Positions 7,175 to 15,882 are shown, numbered from the stretch's first letter. The stretch is 64,000 nt of DNA from Bacteroidetes bacterium GWE2_42_24 (GCA_001768515.1 MEOA01000009.1:62334-126333); one strand, 5' to 3'. The notes: generated from the letters alone by a model not told the origin. Numbers and translations are program-made.

Positions 7175-9729
7175 TGATTTCATTATTTGTTAACAATCAG
7201 CCGGTTCAATATGGTGGGCCCGTTGACAGTAATCTGCTTGGGTTTTTACGCAGTACACAGGGCATTACCTCGGTAAAAGACGGCTGTTCAGGCCAGGGAG
7301 CCTGCGGAGCTTGTCTTGTTGAGATCAATGGGATGCCACGCCTGAGTTGTGTTACTCCGATGAAGAAACTCGAAGGAGCCATGATAAATACACTGGAAGG
7401 AATTCCGGTTGATGTTCGTGATATTATTGCCCGGTGGTTTGTTGAAGAAGGGGCTGTTCAATGTGGCTTCTGCACACCGGGTTTTGTAATGCGAACATGG
7501 CAGTTGCTGAAAATGAATCCGAATCCTTCGATTGATGAAATCAGGCAAGCCTTGAAAAGTCACCTGTGTCGTTGTACCGGATACAAGAAAATTGAAAAGG
7601 CTATCGAAAAATCTGCAATGGAAATTCGTGGTGAGGTTGTTATTCCTAAAGCGGATTCTAATCCGGGTATAGGGAAGTTTCGCCGGAAATATCAGGGATT
7701 TGAGACCGCCATTGGACAAAGAAAGTTTACAAATGACATCCGGTTACCGGGTATGTTGTACGGGGCTCTTGTTTTCAGTGAACATCCGCGGGCGGTAGTT
7801 GAAAGTATCGATGCATCTGCGGCTTCGGCCATGCCCGGAGTTTTGGGAATTCTTTCGGCTCATGATGTCCCTGGCAATCGCTTTACAGGATTGATTGTCC
7901 CCGATTGGCCCCTAATGATTGCAAAAGGTGAAACCACTTGTTATATTGGTGATGTGATTGCCTCGGTAATAGCCGACACAGCAGATCATGCAAGGGAAGC
8001 CGCACGTACAGTGCAAATCAGTTATAAGGTATTGGAGCCTGTTACCGATCCTCTGGTGGCAATGCAGCCAGGTGGTATCAGGGTTCATCCGGATCAGAAT
8101 AATATTCTGGAGACTTGTAGCCTGAAACGGGGAGATGCTGAAAAGGCATTCGCTGATTCTGGCTATATCGTGCATGGGGTATATCAAACACAGCGTATTG
8201 AGCATGCCTTTTTAGAGACGGAATCCAGTCTGGCTGTACCGGATAATGATGGCCTGCTCTTATACTCTTCGGGCCAGGGTATCTATGAGGACCGCCGCCA
8301 GGTAGCCTCCTTACTCGGACTAGAGGAACATAGGATCAGGGTAGTACTTGTACCAAATGGCGGTGGGTTTGGCGGAAAGGAAGACCTGACGGTACAGGGT
8401 CATGCCGCATTGGCTGCCTGGTTGTTAAAAAGGCCGGTGATATTTACGCTCACCAGAGAGGAATCAATCAGGATGCATCCAAAGCGGCATCCTGTTCAAT
8501 TGGATATAACCCTCGCCGTGGATGCCGGTGGCAAATTTACGGCCATGAAGCTGGTGGCCATTGGCGATACAGGAGCATATGCTTCGGTAGGGACAAAGGT
8601 CATGGAACGAATAGCCGGGCATGCTACCGGTGGGTATTATGTGCCTAACATTGATTTAACCTCGCATACAGTCTATACCAATAACATCCCCTCAGGAGCC
8701 ATGCGTGGATTTGGAGCTAATCAGGCTGCTTTTGCGCTCGAAAGTTGTATTGACGAGTTGTGCCGAAAGGGTGGTTTTGATCGGTGGTCAATCCGATGGG
8801 ACAACGCCCTGACCGACGGACTTGTTACTGCCACCGGCGACCACGTGAAGGGAGCAGGAATAAGAGCCTGCCTTGAAGCCATTGAGAAGCAATTTCGTGA
8901 AGCATGCTATGCAGGGCTGGCCTGTGGAATTAAAAACAGTGGCATCGGGAATGGTATGACAGACTATTCTGATGTTGTCATCGAAGTATTGCCGGACGGG
9001 AAGGTAAGACTTCATCACGGATGGACAGAGATGGGGCAGGGAGTTCATACCATTGCGCAGCAAATTCTCTGTGAAGAAACGGGAATAAGTCCTGACCTTG
9101 TTGAGGTTATTACCGATACATCGTCAGGTATTAAGACCGGAATGACAACTTCATCACGCGCGACCGTATTGTTGGGGAATGCTATCAGGGAAGCTTCCAA
9201 AACTCTTTTGGCTGATTTGAATACTGCACCACTTGAACAGTTGACGGGCCGCCGTTATCAGGCCCGCTGGCAATGCGACTGGACAGTAAAACCTGATGCA
9301 CTGCATACCGATGGGCCTACCCATTATGGGTATGGTTACGCGGCACAGGTTGCCATATTAAACGATCAGGGAAAAGTAATAAAGGTTGTGGCAGCGCATG
9401 ATGCCGGGCGGATTATTAATCCGGTTTTGTTTGAGGGGCAGATTGAAGGAGCCGTTCACATGGGACTTGGCTATTCCCTCACCGAGACCCTTCCGATGAA
9501 TGAAGGACGGCTCCTTTCGTCGCGACTGCGTGATTGCGGTGTGTTGAGAGCACATGAAACGCCCGACATTGAGGTAATAGGGGTAGAGGTTCCTGATCCT
9601 GTAGGTCCATACGGAGCCAAAGGAGTTGGTGAAATAGGTCTGGTGCCAACCGCTGCTGCTGTAGCCAATGCTTTTTGTACCTTTGACGGAGTTCAACGTT
9701 ATTCACTTCCCTTAAAACCGATTCAATGA
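7174..9729 (+). CDS. xdhD: Selenium-dependent-type xanthine dehydrogenase (fused FeS and Mo domains)
   Basis: The 851-residue product fuses a plant-type [2Fe-2S] ferredoxin (Cys38, 44, 47, 59), a second [2Fe-2S] domain (QCGFCTPGF near 98, CRCTGY near 134) and a molybdopterin-binding aldehyde-oxidase/xanthine-dehydrogenase region with GGGFGGKED, GAMRGFGANQ and PYGAKGVGEIGL near the C-terminus. No FAD domain is present, so electrons must leave through another partner, plausibly YgfK. This FeS-Mo fusion without FAD matches the labile-selenium hydroxylase group (Se-dependent XDH/XdhD). Such enzymes need molybdopterin cytosine dinucleotide and a Mo=Se ligand; MocA lies nearby. Substrate is probably xanthine, hypoxanthine or another purine. 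The start overlaps the upstream TAA; the stop overlaps ssnA by 4 bp. Confidence 0.9.
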   Translation: MISLFVNNQPVQYGGPVDSNLLGFLRSTQGITSVKDGCSGQGACGACLVEINGMPRLSCVTPMKKLEGAMINTLEGIPVDVRDIIARWFVEEGAVQCGFCTPGFVMRTWQLLKMNPNPSIDEIRQALKSHLCRCTGYKKIEKAIEKSAMEIRGEVVIPKADSNPGIGKFRRKYQGFETAIGQRKFTNDIRLPGMLYGALVFSEHPRAVVESIDASAASAMPGVLGILSAHDVPGNRFTGLIVPDWPLMIAKGETTCYIGDVIASVIADTADHAREAARTVQISYKVLEPVTDPLVAMQPGGIRVHPDQNNILETCSLKRGDAEKAFADSGYIVHGVYQTQRIEHAFLETESSLAVPDNDGLLLYSSGQGIYEDRRQVASLLGLEEHRIRVVLVPNGGGFGGKEDLTVQGHAALAAWLLKRPVIFTLTREESIRMHPKRHPVQLDITLAVDAGGKFTAMKLVAIGDTGAYASVGTKVMERIAGHATGGYYVPNIDLTSHTVYTNNIPSGAMRGFGANQAAFALESCIDELCRKGGFDRWSIRWDNALTDGLVTATGDHVKGAGIRACLEAIEKQFREACYAGLACGIKNSGIGNGMTDYSDVVIEVLPDGKVRLHHGWTEMGQGVHTIAQQILCEETGISPDLVEVITDTSSGIKTGMTTSSRATVLLGNAIREASKTLLADLNTAPLEQLTGRRYQARWQCDWTVKPDALHTDGPTHYGYGYAAQVAILNDQGKVIKVVAAHDAGRIINPVLFEGQIEGAVHMGLGYSLTETLPMNEGRLLSSRLRDCGVLRAHETPDIEVIGVEVPDPVGPYGAKGVGEIGLVPTAAAVANAFCTFDGVQRYSLPLKPIQ

Positions 9730-10991
9730 TTTGTCTTAAGAATGGAACTTATATCGAATGGCAGACCTTCGAACAAATACCACTCGATATCTGGGTTGAA
9801 GAAGGAGAAGGTGCCAGTTTCAGTTTTAAACCACCTGACAATATTCCTCCGAACCTGATTACCATTGACTGCACCGGGAGATATATTATGCGCAGTCTGG
9901 GAAACGCTCACCAGCATGCCTATTCGGCGCTTTGTACCGGGATGCCTCAGCCGGAAGTTCCTCCGGCCAGTTTTGTTGAGACACTTCAGAAGATATGGTG
10001 GCGGGTGGACTCAGCGCTCGACGCCGATATGATCAGGGCAAGTGCACTTGTCACTGCTGTTGCTGCCGCCAAAAGCGGTAGCACTTTTGTGATTGATCAC
10101 CATGCAAGCCCTGGTTTTATCAAAGGTTCGCTCGATATCATTGCGCGTGCTTTCGATGAAGTAGGTATCAGTCATCTTTTGTGTTATGAAATAACCGATC
10201 GCAACGGTTTGAAAGGAGCCAGAGAAGGCCTTGCCGAGACTGAGCGATACCTGAGTCAGCGGCAGGGATTGGTAGGCTTACATGCAAGCTTTACCGTGGG
10301 AGAGCAAACGCTGAAGGAGGCTGTGGCACTTGCCCGGAATTTTAATACCGGTATCCACGTTCATGTTGCTGAAGATGGCGCTGATGAGAATCATTGTCGC
10401 CAAACCTATGGAAAATCGGTTGCTGAGCGGTTTGCGGAAGCCGGAGTGTTTGAACTGAAAGGAAATATCTTTGCTCATGGGATTCACCTGAACGCTATAG
10501 AAAGGCGTTTGATCGCCAAATCAGATACCTGGATGGCGGTGAACTTTGATTCAAACCTTAATAACGGTGTTGGAGCGTTTTCGGGGATGGGTTTGGGGCC
10601 TCGTATTATGCTCGGTACCGATGGGATGCATGGTGATATGATGGCTTCTGCCCGGACAGCCTGGTTTTCAGGTAAAGGATATGAGGCCATCACCCCGGCC
10701 AGGGTGTTTCAGCGACTTCAGATGATTCATCTTTATCTGGCAGCCAACAAGATTAAAGGCAATTCCGATAACAACCTGATGGTACTCAACTATGATTCTC
10801 CCACACCACTCATACAGGAGAATTTTTTAGGTCACTGGTTCTACAGCCTTCATGCAAGGCATATTGAACATGTGATTGCAAATGGACGTCTCATTGTCAG
10901 AGAAGGACATCTGACAACTTTAGATGAGGCGGAAGTGATGGCAGAGGCCAGAATTCAGGCTTTACGACTCTGGGGAGAGTTAAAAAACTGA
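9726..10991 (+). CDS. ssnA: SsnA-type aminohydrolase/chlorohydrolase (amidohydrolase superfamily)
   Basis: A 421-residue metal-dependent amidohydrolase near the normal SsnA length. His62 and His64 in GNAHQHAYSAL form the first metal-binding pair; HVHVAED near residue 215 and GTDGMHGD near 297 carry later ligands. The VIDHHASPG segment is typical of the SsnA subgroup seen in selenium/purine clusters. Relatives such as guanine deaminase and S-adenosylhomocysteine deaminase hydrolyse amino groups from rings; deamination of a purine or ring-opened intermediate is likely. E. coli ssnA was first noticed for an effect on stationary-phase viability, which does not define its substrate. It starts inside the xdh stop and ends 6 bp before hydA. 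Confidence 0.88.
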   Translation: MICLKNGTYIEWQTFEQIPLDIWVEEGEGASFSFKPPDNIPPNLITIDCTGRYIMRSLGNAHQHAYSALCTGMPQPEVPPASFVETLQKIWWRVDSALDADMIRASALVTAVAAAKSGSTFVIDHHASPGFIKGSLDIIARAFDEVGISHLLCYEITDRNGLKGAREGLAETERYLSQRQGLVGLHASFTVGEQTLKEAVALARNFNTGIHVHVAEDGADENHCRQTYGKSVAERFAEAGVFELKGNIFAHGIHLNAIERRLIAKSDTWMAVNFDSNLNNGVGAFSGMGLGPRIMLGTDGMHGDMMASARTAWFSGKGYEAITPARVFQRLQMIHLYLAANKIKGNSDNNLMVLNYDSPTPLIQENFLGHWFYSLHARHIEHVIANGRLIVREGHLTTLDEAEVMAEARIQALRLWGELKN

Positions 10992-10997
10992 GCACGG

Positions 10998-12395
10998 ATG
11001 AGGTTCCTGATAATCAATGCCAGGATTGTTTCTGCTTCTGGTCTTCAACCTGCCGGTATTCTCATCAATGGAGAGGTTGTTGAAGCAGTAATCAGTGAAT
11101 CCGCCTTCTTACCCGAAGGAATTCCATTGCTTGATGCCAGAGGAATGCTTGTCATTCCTGGTGGCATCGATGCACATGTTCATCTTCATCTTCCCACTCC
11201 GGCGGGTCCTTCGTCAGATGATTTTGTTTCAGGCAGCATGGCAGCCCTGATGGGCGGTACCACATCACTTATCGACTTTGTGACACCTGCAAGGGGTGAA
11301 TCTCTCATGAATGCTTTGTTGGCCAGGAGGGCAGAGGCGCGTTGTGCACTAACCGACATGGCCTTGCATGTGGGCATTACATGGTGGGGTGATGAAGTAG
11401 CAGGTCAGATGAGGCGGTGCGTTGATGGGGAGGGAGTCAGATCTTTTAAAATTTATCTGGCTTATAGTCAGACCATCGGATTGAATTATCAGGAGATGCG
11501 TCAGGCCATGATAACTGCCGCCTCACTTGGTGCTCTGATCATCGTACATGCCGAAGAAGGGGAGATAATCGAAAGGTTGCAGAGGGAGTACATCAAACAG
11601 GGGAATACGGGACCCTTATATCACCTGCGTTCACATCCTCCTGAAACAGAGATTGAGTCGGTGAAGAAGGTGATTAATCTGGTTCGTGAAACTGGCTGTG
11701 CTATATACTTTGTGCATATTTCAACAATGGGGGCAGCGCGACTTATTGCTGATGCCAGAAAAGAAGGGCTACCCATAATGGCTGAAACTTGCATTCAATA
11801 TTTAATGCTTGACCAGAGCGTCTATTCTAAGCCTTTTAACGAATCTGCGAAATATGTTATCAGTCCGCCACTAAGATGCCGGGAAAACGTGGAAGGTCTC
11901 TGGGATGAATTGTCGGCTGGTGTGTTTGATGTCGTATCGACCGACCATTGTCCTTTCAACCTTCGCGGGCAGAAAGATGCAGGACGGAATGATTTTACAT
12001 TGATACCCAATGGTGCCGGTGGTATAGAGTATCGGCTGCAAATGCTCTATACATATGGTGTGATGAAAGGGAGGCTTACCTTACAGCAGTGGATTGAACT
12101 GACCTCACTGAATGCCGCCGGGATTTTTAGACTTAAAAACAAGGGAGCTATTAAGTCGGGAATTGACGCTGACCTGGTTTTTTGGGATACTGGTTATTGT
12201 GGAATTGTTTCAAAGGCAACCCAGTATCAGCATTGTGATTCAAATATCTATGAGGGAATCCGTGTTGAGGGATGTGCTGATGTTGTCATCCGGCGTGGTG
12301 AGATACTCGTTCAGAATCGGCAACTGTGGGCTGAGAGTTTATCAGGAAAATTTATGAGTTTAATGACCTCAAATGAGGATGAGCATGTTGTTTAA
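10998..12395 (+). CDS. hydA: D-hydantoinase/dihydropyrimidinase
   Basis: This 465-residue cyclic amidohydrolase has the binuclear metal site of the hydantoinase family: His60 and His62 in GIDAHVHLHLP, the lysine expected to be carboxylated at Lys151 in SFKIYLAYS, His in VHAEEG and VHIS, and the Asp in STDHCPF. It hydrolyses five- or six-membered cyclic diamides; in this operon a hydantoin or imide-type intermediate of purine breakdown is the likely substrate. E. coli hyuA is the syntenic counterpart. The ATG is 6 bp after ssnA. Its 3' end overlaps the following membrane-protein gene by 23 bp. Confidence 0.92.
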   Translation: MRFLIINARIVSASGLQPAGILINGEVVEAVISESAFLPEGIPLLDARGMLVIPGGIDAHVHLHLPTPAGPSSDDFVSGSMAALMGGTTSLIDFVTPARGESLMNALLARRAEARCALTDMALHVGITWWGDEVAGQMRRCVDGEGVRSFKIYLAYSQTIGLNYQEMRQAMITAASLGALIIVHAEEGEIIERLQREYIKQGNTGPLYHLRSHPPETEIESVKKVINLVRETGCAIYFVHISTMGAARLIADARKEGLPIMAETCIQYLMLDQSVYSKPFNESAKYVISPPLRCRENVEGLWDELSAGVFDVVSTDHCPFNLRGQKDAGRNDFTLIPNGAGGIEYRLQMLYTYGVMKGRLTLQQWIELTSLNAAGIFRLKNKGAIKSGIDADLVFWDTGYCGIVSKATQYQHCDSNIYEGIRVEGCADVVIRRGEILVQNRQLWAESLSGKFMSLMTSNEDEHVV

Positions 12396-13692
12396 GAAAA
12401 GCTTGCCGGGGTTAACGATAAGCTTTATCGTCATGGTTGTTATTACCGTGTCGTCGAACCTTCATTGGGGCGGTGATAAAAACTGGACAGGTATCGTGGA
12501 GGCAGATGCGCGGGGATATTATGCATATTTACCCGCAGTATTAATCTACCATGACCTCAATTTTACCTTTGTCGATAGTCTTGAGAAGGTGAAATACAAG
12601 GGTGTTCATTATTATGAATATCGGACAGGTACCCCTTCAGGGAGGATTATTAATAAGTATTACAGTGGTACGGCGGTGGCACAGCTTCCGTTTTTTTTGG
12701 CAGCACATGCTTTGGCTCCCATATTTGGGTATCCTGCTGATGGATATTCAAAGATTTACATGATTTCAGTTAACCTGGCCGCGATTTTTTATCTGTGTAT
12801 CGGATTGATTATTTTAAACAGTATTCTGAAAAAGTTTGGAGTCGTTGGGACGAACAGGTCTTTAACGATGCTGGCCATTGTGTTTGGTACTAATTTGTTT
12901 TATTACACTATAGGCGAACCGGGTATGTCGCATGTGTTTTCGTTTGCCTTTGTGAATCTTTGGATATGGGTTGTTCTCAAGATGTTTTGTTCGGAATATC
13001 TTCGTTGGGTTGTCGTCTTTGGTGCTGTTACAGGTATGATAGCGCTGATCAGGCCAGTTAATTTGCTGGTATTATTTATGATCCCATTTCTTGCCGGTGA
13101 CCGTGGGCAACTCACACGGTTTCTGAAGAAGCTTTTTCGGAGCTTGTATATCCTCCCGGCTTTGACCATTTTTATTTTAGTGGCAGGGTTGCAACTTCTT
13201 ATCTATAGGTTATCTTCTGGCGGTTGGTGGGTTTACAGTTATGGCGATGAAGGTTTTAATTTTCTTTCACCTCACATTTTCGATTTTTTGTTTAGTTATA
13301 AGAAGGGCCTTTTTTTGTACACACCCATGGCGATGGTCTGTCTTGCAGGCGCAATAATGGCATGGCGATACAATCAGTTTCGACTTATTGCTTACATGAG
13401 TTTCATGGCCATTCTGATTTACGTGATGGCCTCCTGGTGGAACTGGTGGTATGGCGGTAGTTTCTCGACAAGGGTTTTAACTGAGTTTCTTGCGATGCTT
13501 GCTATTCCGCTGGCATTATGGCTTCAGAATACTTCGGGAAAGCGGCGTGCATGGTTGCTCGGTGTTGTTATCTTTTTGGTAGTTGTCTGCCAGATTCAAA
13601 CGTACCAGTATCGGTATATGTTGATTCACTGGGAGGAGATGACTTGTGAAAGATACTGGGATGTATTTATGAGAGTTGATCTTTTGTTCTGA
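12373..13692 (+). CDS. Polytopic membrane protein, possible GT-C-like fold
   Basis: The 439-residue product has an N-terminal membrane segment, then an extracytoplasmic loop with EADARGYYAYLP around residues 48-59, and about ten further hydrophobic segments. A lumenal Asp soon after TM1 plus many TMs recalls GT-C glycosyltransferases (mannosyltransferase/PMT-like), but no diagnostic motif is visible. Three in-frame ATGs (12373, 12379, 12385) are possible; all lie within the end of hydA, so it is translationally coupled to the purine operon. Its function there is unclear: it may be a tail passenger rather than a pathway member. Confidence 0.7.
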   Translation: MRMSMLFKKSLPGLTISFIVMVVITVSSNLHWGGDKNWTGIVEADARGYYAYLPAVLIYHDLNFTFVDSLEKVKYKGVHYYEYRTGTPSGRIINKYYSGTAVAQLPFFLAAHALAPIFGYPADGYSKIYMISVNLAAIFYLCIGLIILNSILKKFGVVGTNRSLTMLAIVFGTNLFYYTIGEPGMSHVFSFAFVNLWIWVVLKMFCSEYLRWVVVFGAVTGMIALIRPVNLLVLFMIPFLAGDRGQLTRFLKKLFRSLYILPALTIFILVAGLQLLIYRLSSGGWWVYSYGDEGFNFLSPHIFDFLFSYKKGLFLYTPMAMVCLAGAIMAWRYNQFRLIAYMSFMAILIYVMASWWNWWYGGSFSTRVLTEFLAMLAIPLALWLQNTSGKRRAWLLGVVIFLVVVCQIQTYQYRYMLIHWEEMTCERYWDVFMRVDLLF

Positions 13693-13828
13693 TTTATAGA
13701 TATATAACTTGTGCTTTATAATCCTTTTTTTAGATGTAAGTCGATCTGATTAAGCTGTAATTGAAGCATGTGTGGATAAGAAGAAGCGTCCATGAATTAG
13801 GACGAACCAGCGCGAAAGCAATTCGTTA

Positions 13829-13879
13829 AATTCGTGTAATTCGTGGACAGGAAAGTAGCGTCCACGAATTACACGAATT
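13829..13879. repeat. Perfect 20-bp inverted repeat with 11-bp loop
   Basis: Arms at 13829-13848 and 13860-13879 are exact reverse complements built from the ATTCGTGTAATTCGTGG / CCACGAATTACACGAAT theme. Partial extra copies of the same ACACGAAT theme flank it on both sides. From memory, similar dispersed intergenic repeats occur in many environmental bacteria; no gene function is implied. Confidence 0.85.
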
Positions 13880-14337
13880 AACACGAATAAGGACGAAGAA
13901 GAGATTAGTGGATAAAAAGAAAGTCAACGAATTTTGTTTTTTTTATAATCCGTGGTCACTGTGCTCAATTAAAGCCACAAGCAGGAAATCCTGCTAAAAC
14001 ACGGGGCAGAAATGGCTGTTTCTTTACCACGGATTGACTTCCTGGAAGGGTGTGCCATAGAAAAACAAATCTTATATGCTCATGTAGAAATTACCGGTTA
14101 GCCAACCTGACCCGAGGCAATTTTCCTCCCTGCACTTCAGTAGCAAATTTACTCTTACATTCTTTCTAAAATTTGAATCATTTTCCAATTCACAGGTATG
14201 TTTTCACACCTAATTTCGCCCTCTTTTAAATTTTTTTTTCAACTTTTTTTAAAATTTTTGTGTGAATATAATCACACAAATTAGATTTTTTAAACAATTG
14301 ATTACGTGTTATCTACAACTCCATTCTACCCCACAGT

Positions 14338-14370
14338 CGCATCAAAGTCATACCAAAGTTAGGACAAAGT
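14338..14370 (+). repeat. 11-bp phased repeat array (copy A)
   Basis: CAAAG occurs at 14343, 14354 and 14365, exactly 11 bp apart, with a degenerate CACAG one period earlier at 14332. The units sit on the same helix face, as expected for a cooperative protein-binding site. The array is about 85-120 bp upstream of a sigma-54-like box at 14453. Confidence 0.7.
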
Positions 14371-14459
14371 TATGTTTTTCTTATGTATCGCCTATTGCTG
14401 TAGTAATTATGGAGTATTTTTTATATGAAGAAACCATAACTATATAAAATTTTTGGCAC
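14350..14459 (+). repeat. 110-bp duplicated intergenic element, copy A
   Basis: Aligns without any gap to 41666-41775 at 84 of 110 identical positions by my manual count. Shared parts include the end of the 11-bp array, TTTTTCTTATG, the GCTGTAGTAA block and the terminal AATTTTTGGCAC-like end. No reading frame is conserved between copies, so it behaves as a non-coding element. Confidence 0.75.
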
Positions 14460-14468
14460 GGTTTTAGT
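14453..14468 (+). promoter_or_regulatory. Sigma-54-like -24/-12 site, copy A
   Basis: TTGGCAC matches the -24 box; the -12 position holds TTAGT, keeping the G at the correct 10-bp register from the -24 GG, but with T in place of the usual C. The match is partial, so this is a candidate. A strong hairpin lies at 14502-14530 downstream. Confidence 0.4.
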
Positions 14469-14501
14469 AAGTGCCATTTTAGAGCCACATTTTTCTGATG
14501 A

Positions 14502-14530
14502 ATGATCGGTGCAGGACCCCTGCCGGTCAT
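14502..14530 (+). other. Stable hairpin downstream of sigma-54-like site A
   Basis: ATGATCG and GTGCAGG on the left pair with CCTGC and CGGTCAT on the right around an ACC loop, allowing one G-T pair and a small bulge. No T tract follows, so it is not a classical terminator. It could be part of a small RNA or a binding site. Confidence 0.4.
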
Positions 14531-14801
14531 CGGTGATATCGCTAACGATTTAACAGCGGGCATCGCATTCTGAATCACAACAATACTGAAAGCCATCTCA
14601 TACCATCACCCGTGTTCGCGCTGGAACGGCATGAAGGTTCTACACGCGTATTTACGCGCGTTAGCATATCTTCAGGAAAAGATCAGGATAACTTCATATT
14701 CAGTAGCCTACACGGCCAGAAGAATCTCACTCCGATGCCCGGGGGAGCCAAAGTGAAGAAACACCTGACTCCGTGGTTCATGGTGTAACTATCGCACCAC
14801 C

Positions 14802-14836
14802 AATATCCCGCGCCAGCGAGTCAAAGTCCCGATAGC
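14802..14836. repeat. 35-bp perfect direct repeat, copy 1
   Basis: Identical over 35 bp to 15310-15344. It begins AATATCCCGCGCCAGCGAG and ends in CCCGATAGC. Just downstream lie a second CCGATAGCTACCGG half-palindrome and the G10 tract. Confidence 0.85.
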
Positions 14837-14883
14837 CCGATAGCTACCGGGGGGGGGGAGGGGAAGTCTGATGATGGCTGCTT

Positions 14884-15250
14884 ATTCCTTCGGGATTTGT
14901 TCTTATTTAAGCCAGAAGGGCTGATATTATTATAGATAGGATTATTCATCAACAGCCTTAACCCCGCAGGGGTGATATTAATAATCAACCATCGGATGAT
15001 TATTTTCTCCAACTAGTTTTTATCTTTTATAAAACGGCCCGGTTTGTTTTAATCTCTCGAACTAAGCCCGGGACAGCCATTGAAGGATTTACCAATAAGG
15101 TTTTCATGTCCTTTCATGGCAAAGACGGTTTGAATATTTTTGTGAAAATGTGTCAGCCTTATTTGATTGTTTTCATGTCACCCCTTCGGAGTTTTGGTTG
15201 TATCAATGTTTTTCATTCTATAATAATTCCATCCCTTCGGGATTGTGGCT
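14884..15250. repeat. Cluster of REP-like CCCCG(A/C)AGGGG elements in both orientations
   Basis: Plus-oriented copies at 14907-14940 and 14956-14990 share a short G/C-rich palindrome followed by GTGATATTA(T/A)TA. Minus-oriented copies at 15164-15200 and 15214-15250 carry CACCCCTTCGG and ATCCCTTCGG preceded by ATGT or ATAATAATT. A fragment lies at 14884-14898. This looks like a dispersed intergenic repeat family; similar elements are common in Bacteroidota from memory. Confidence 0.6.
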
Positions 15251-15309
15251 ATTTTTGTTTGTTTTTTAGCTCTGTGACTCACCATGCTCCTCTGTGGTCC
15301 TACATGTTA

Positions 15310-15344
15310 AATATCCCGCGCCAGCGAGTCAAAGTCCCGATAGC
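15310..15344. repeat. 35-bp perfect direct repeat, copy 2
   Basis: Exact copy of 14802-14836, 508 bp further on. Here it runs into CCCGATAGCTATCAGG, a nearly perfect palindrome, suggesting that each copy includes half of a REP-like hairpin. Confidence 0.85.
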
Positions 15345-15846
15345 TATCAGGAGTTAAAATCCCTTGTGTACAACAAATTAAGCCTTAAAGAATACAAATA
15401 CAGCAAATCAGAAACTTACGCGAATCGGAATCACGAGAAGTGGCTCCTGATAGCTGTTTTTGGCCGGAAATTATTGTTTTGAAGGCTAAAAGTACGCGAG
15501 TTGGGTTATTGTTTTCAGAAAAGATGCGCAATCGTATTTGCATGACTGTTTATTTCCAAAGCACGACATTTCAGATTACCCTCTTAGCGAGCCAATGCCG
15601 TGATTTACCGGGGTAGGATCCGGAGGTCTGAACTAACAACAAATTTTGCTTAAGCACCGGGAAATGGATGTTAAACCAATTAAAAATTATAATGGCCGAT
15701 TCGTTCTGGTTTTTGTTTAGTCGTGGAAATTAAAAAGCTCCCGGTCTTTTAGACAAGCCATTGTTACTCAATGGTTGATGGGTTTGCGGACAACCCGATT
15801 TACTCGCCGTGAAATATCTTACCTTATCGTTGAACTGTCAGGCAAT

Positions 15847-15882
15847 AAAAGAAAACAGGCTGCATCAAACGATGCAGCCTGT
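15847..15882 (-). terminator. Rho-independent terminator of fabD
   Basis: A 12-bp perfect stem, ACAGGCTGCATC (15855-15866) and GATGCAGCCTGT (15871-15882), with AAAC loop. On the minus strand it is followed by TTTCTTTTATT. It lies 18 bp after the fabD stop. Confidence 0.9.

Larger units (their letters stand above)
13693..15845. other. Gene-free repeat-rich island (2.1 kb)
   Basis: Neither strand holds a convincing gene: the open frames are short, low-complexity and cross repeats. The stretch contains a perfect inverted repeat, copy A of a 110-bp element, a perfect 35-bp direct repeat, several REP-like elements and a run of ten G residues at 14849-14858. It separates the purine operon from the fabD block. 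Confidence 0.7.

Noticed and set aside
14802-15344. CRISPR array
   Set aside because: Only two identical 35-bp copies with a 473-bp gap; no regular spacers and no cas genes.
15106-15357. Possible 83-residue protein in the repeat island
   Set aside because: The frame crosses two REP-like elements and the 35-bp repeat, and has Cys/Phe-rich random-looking composition.
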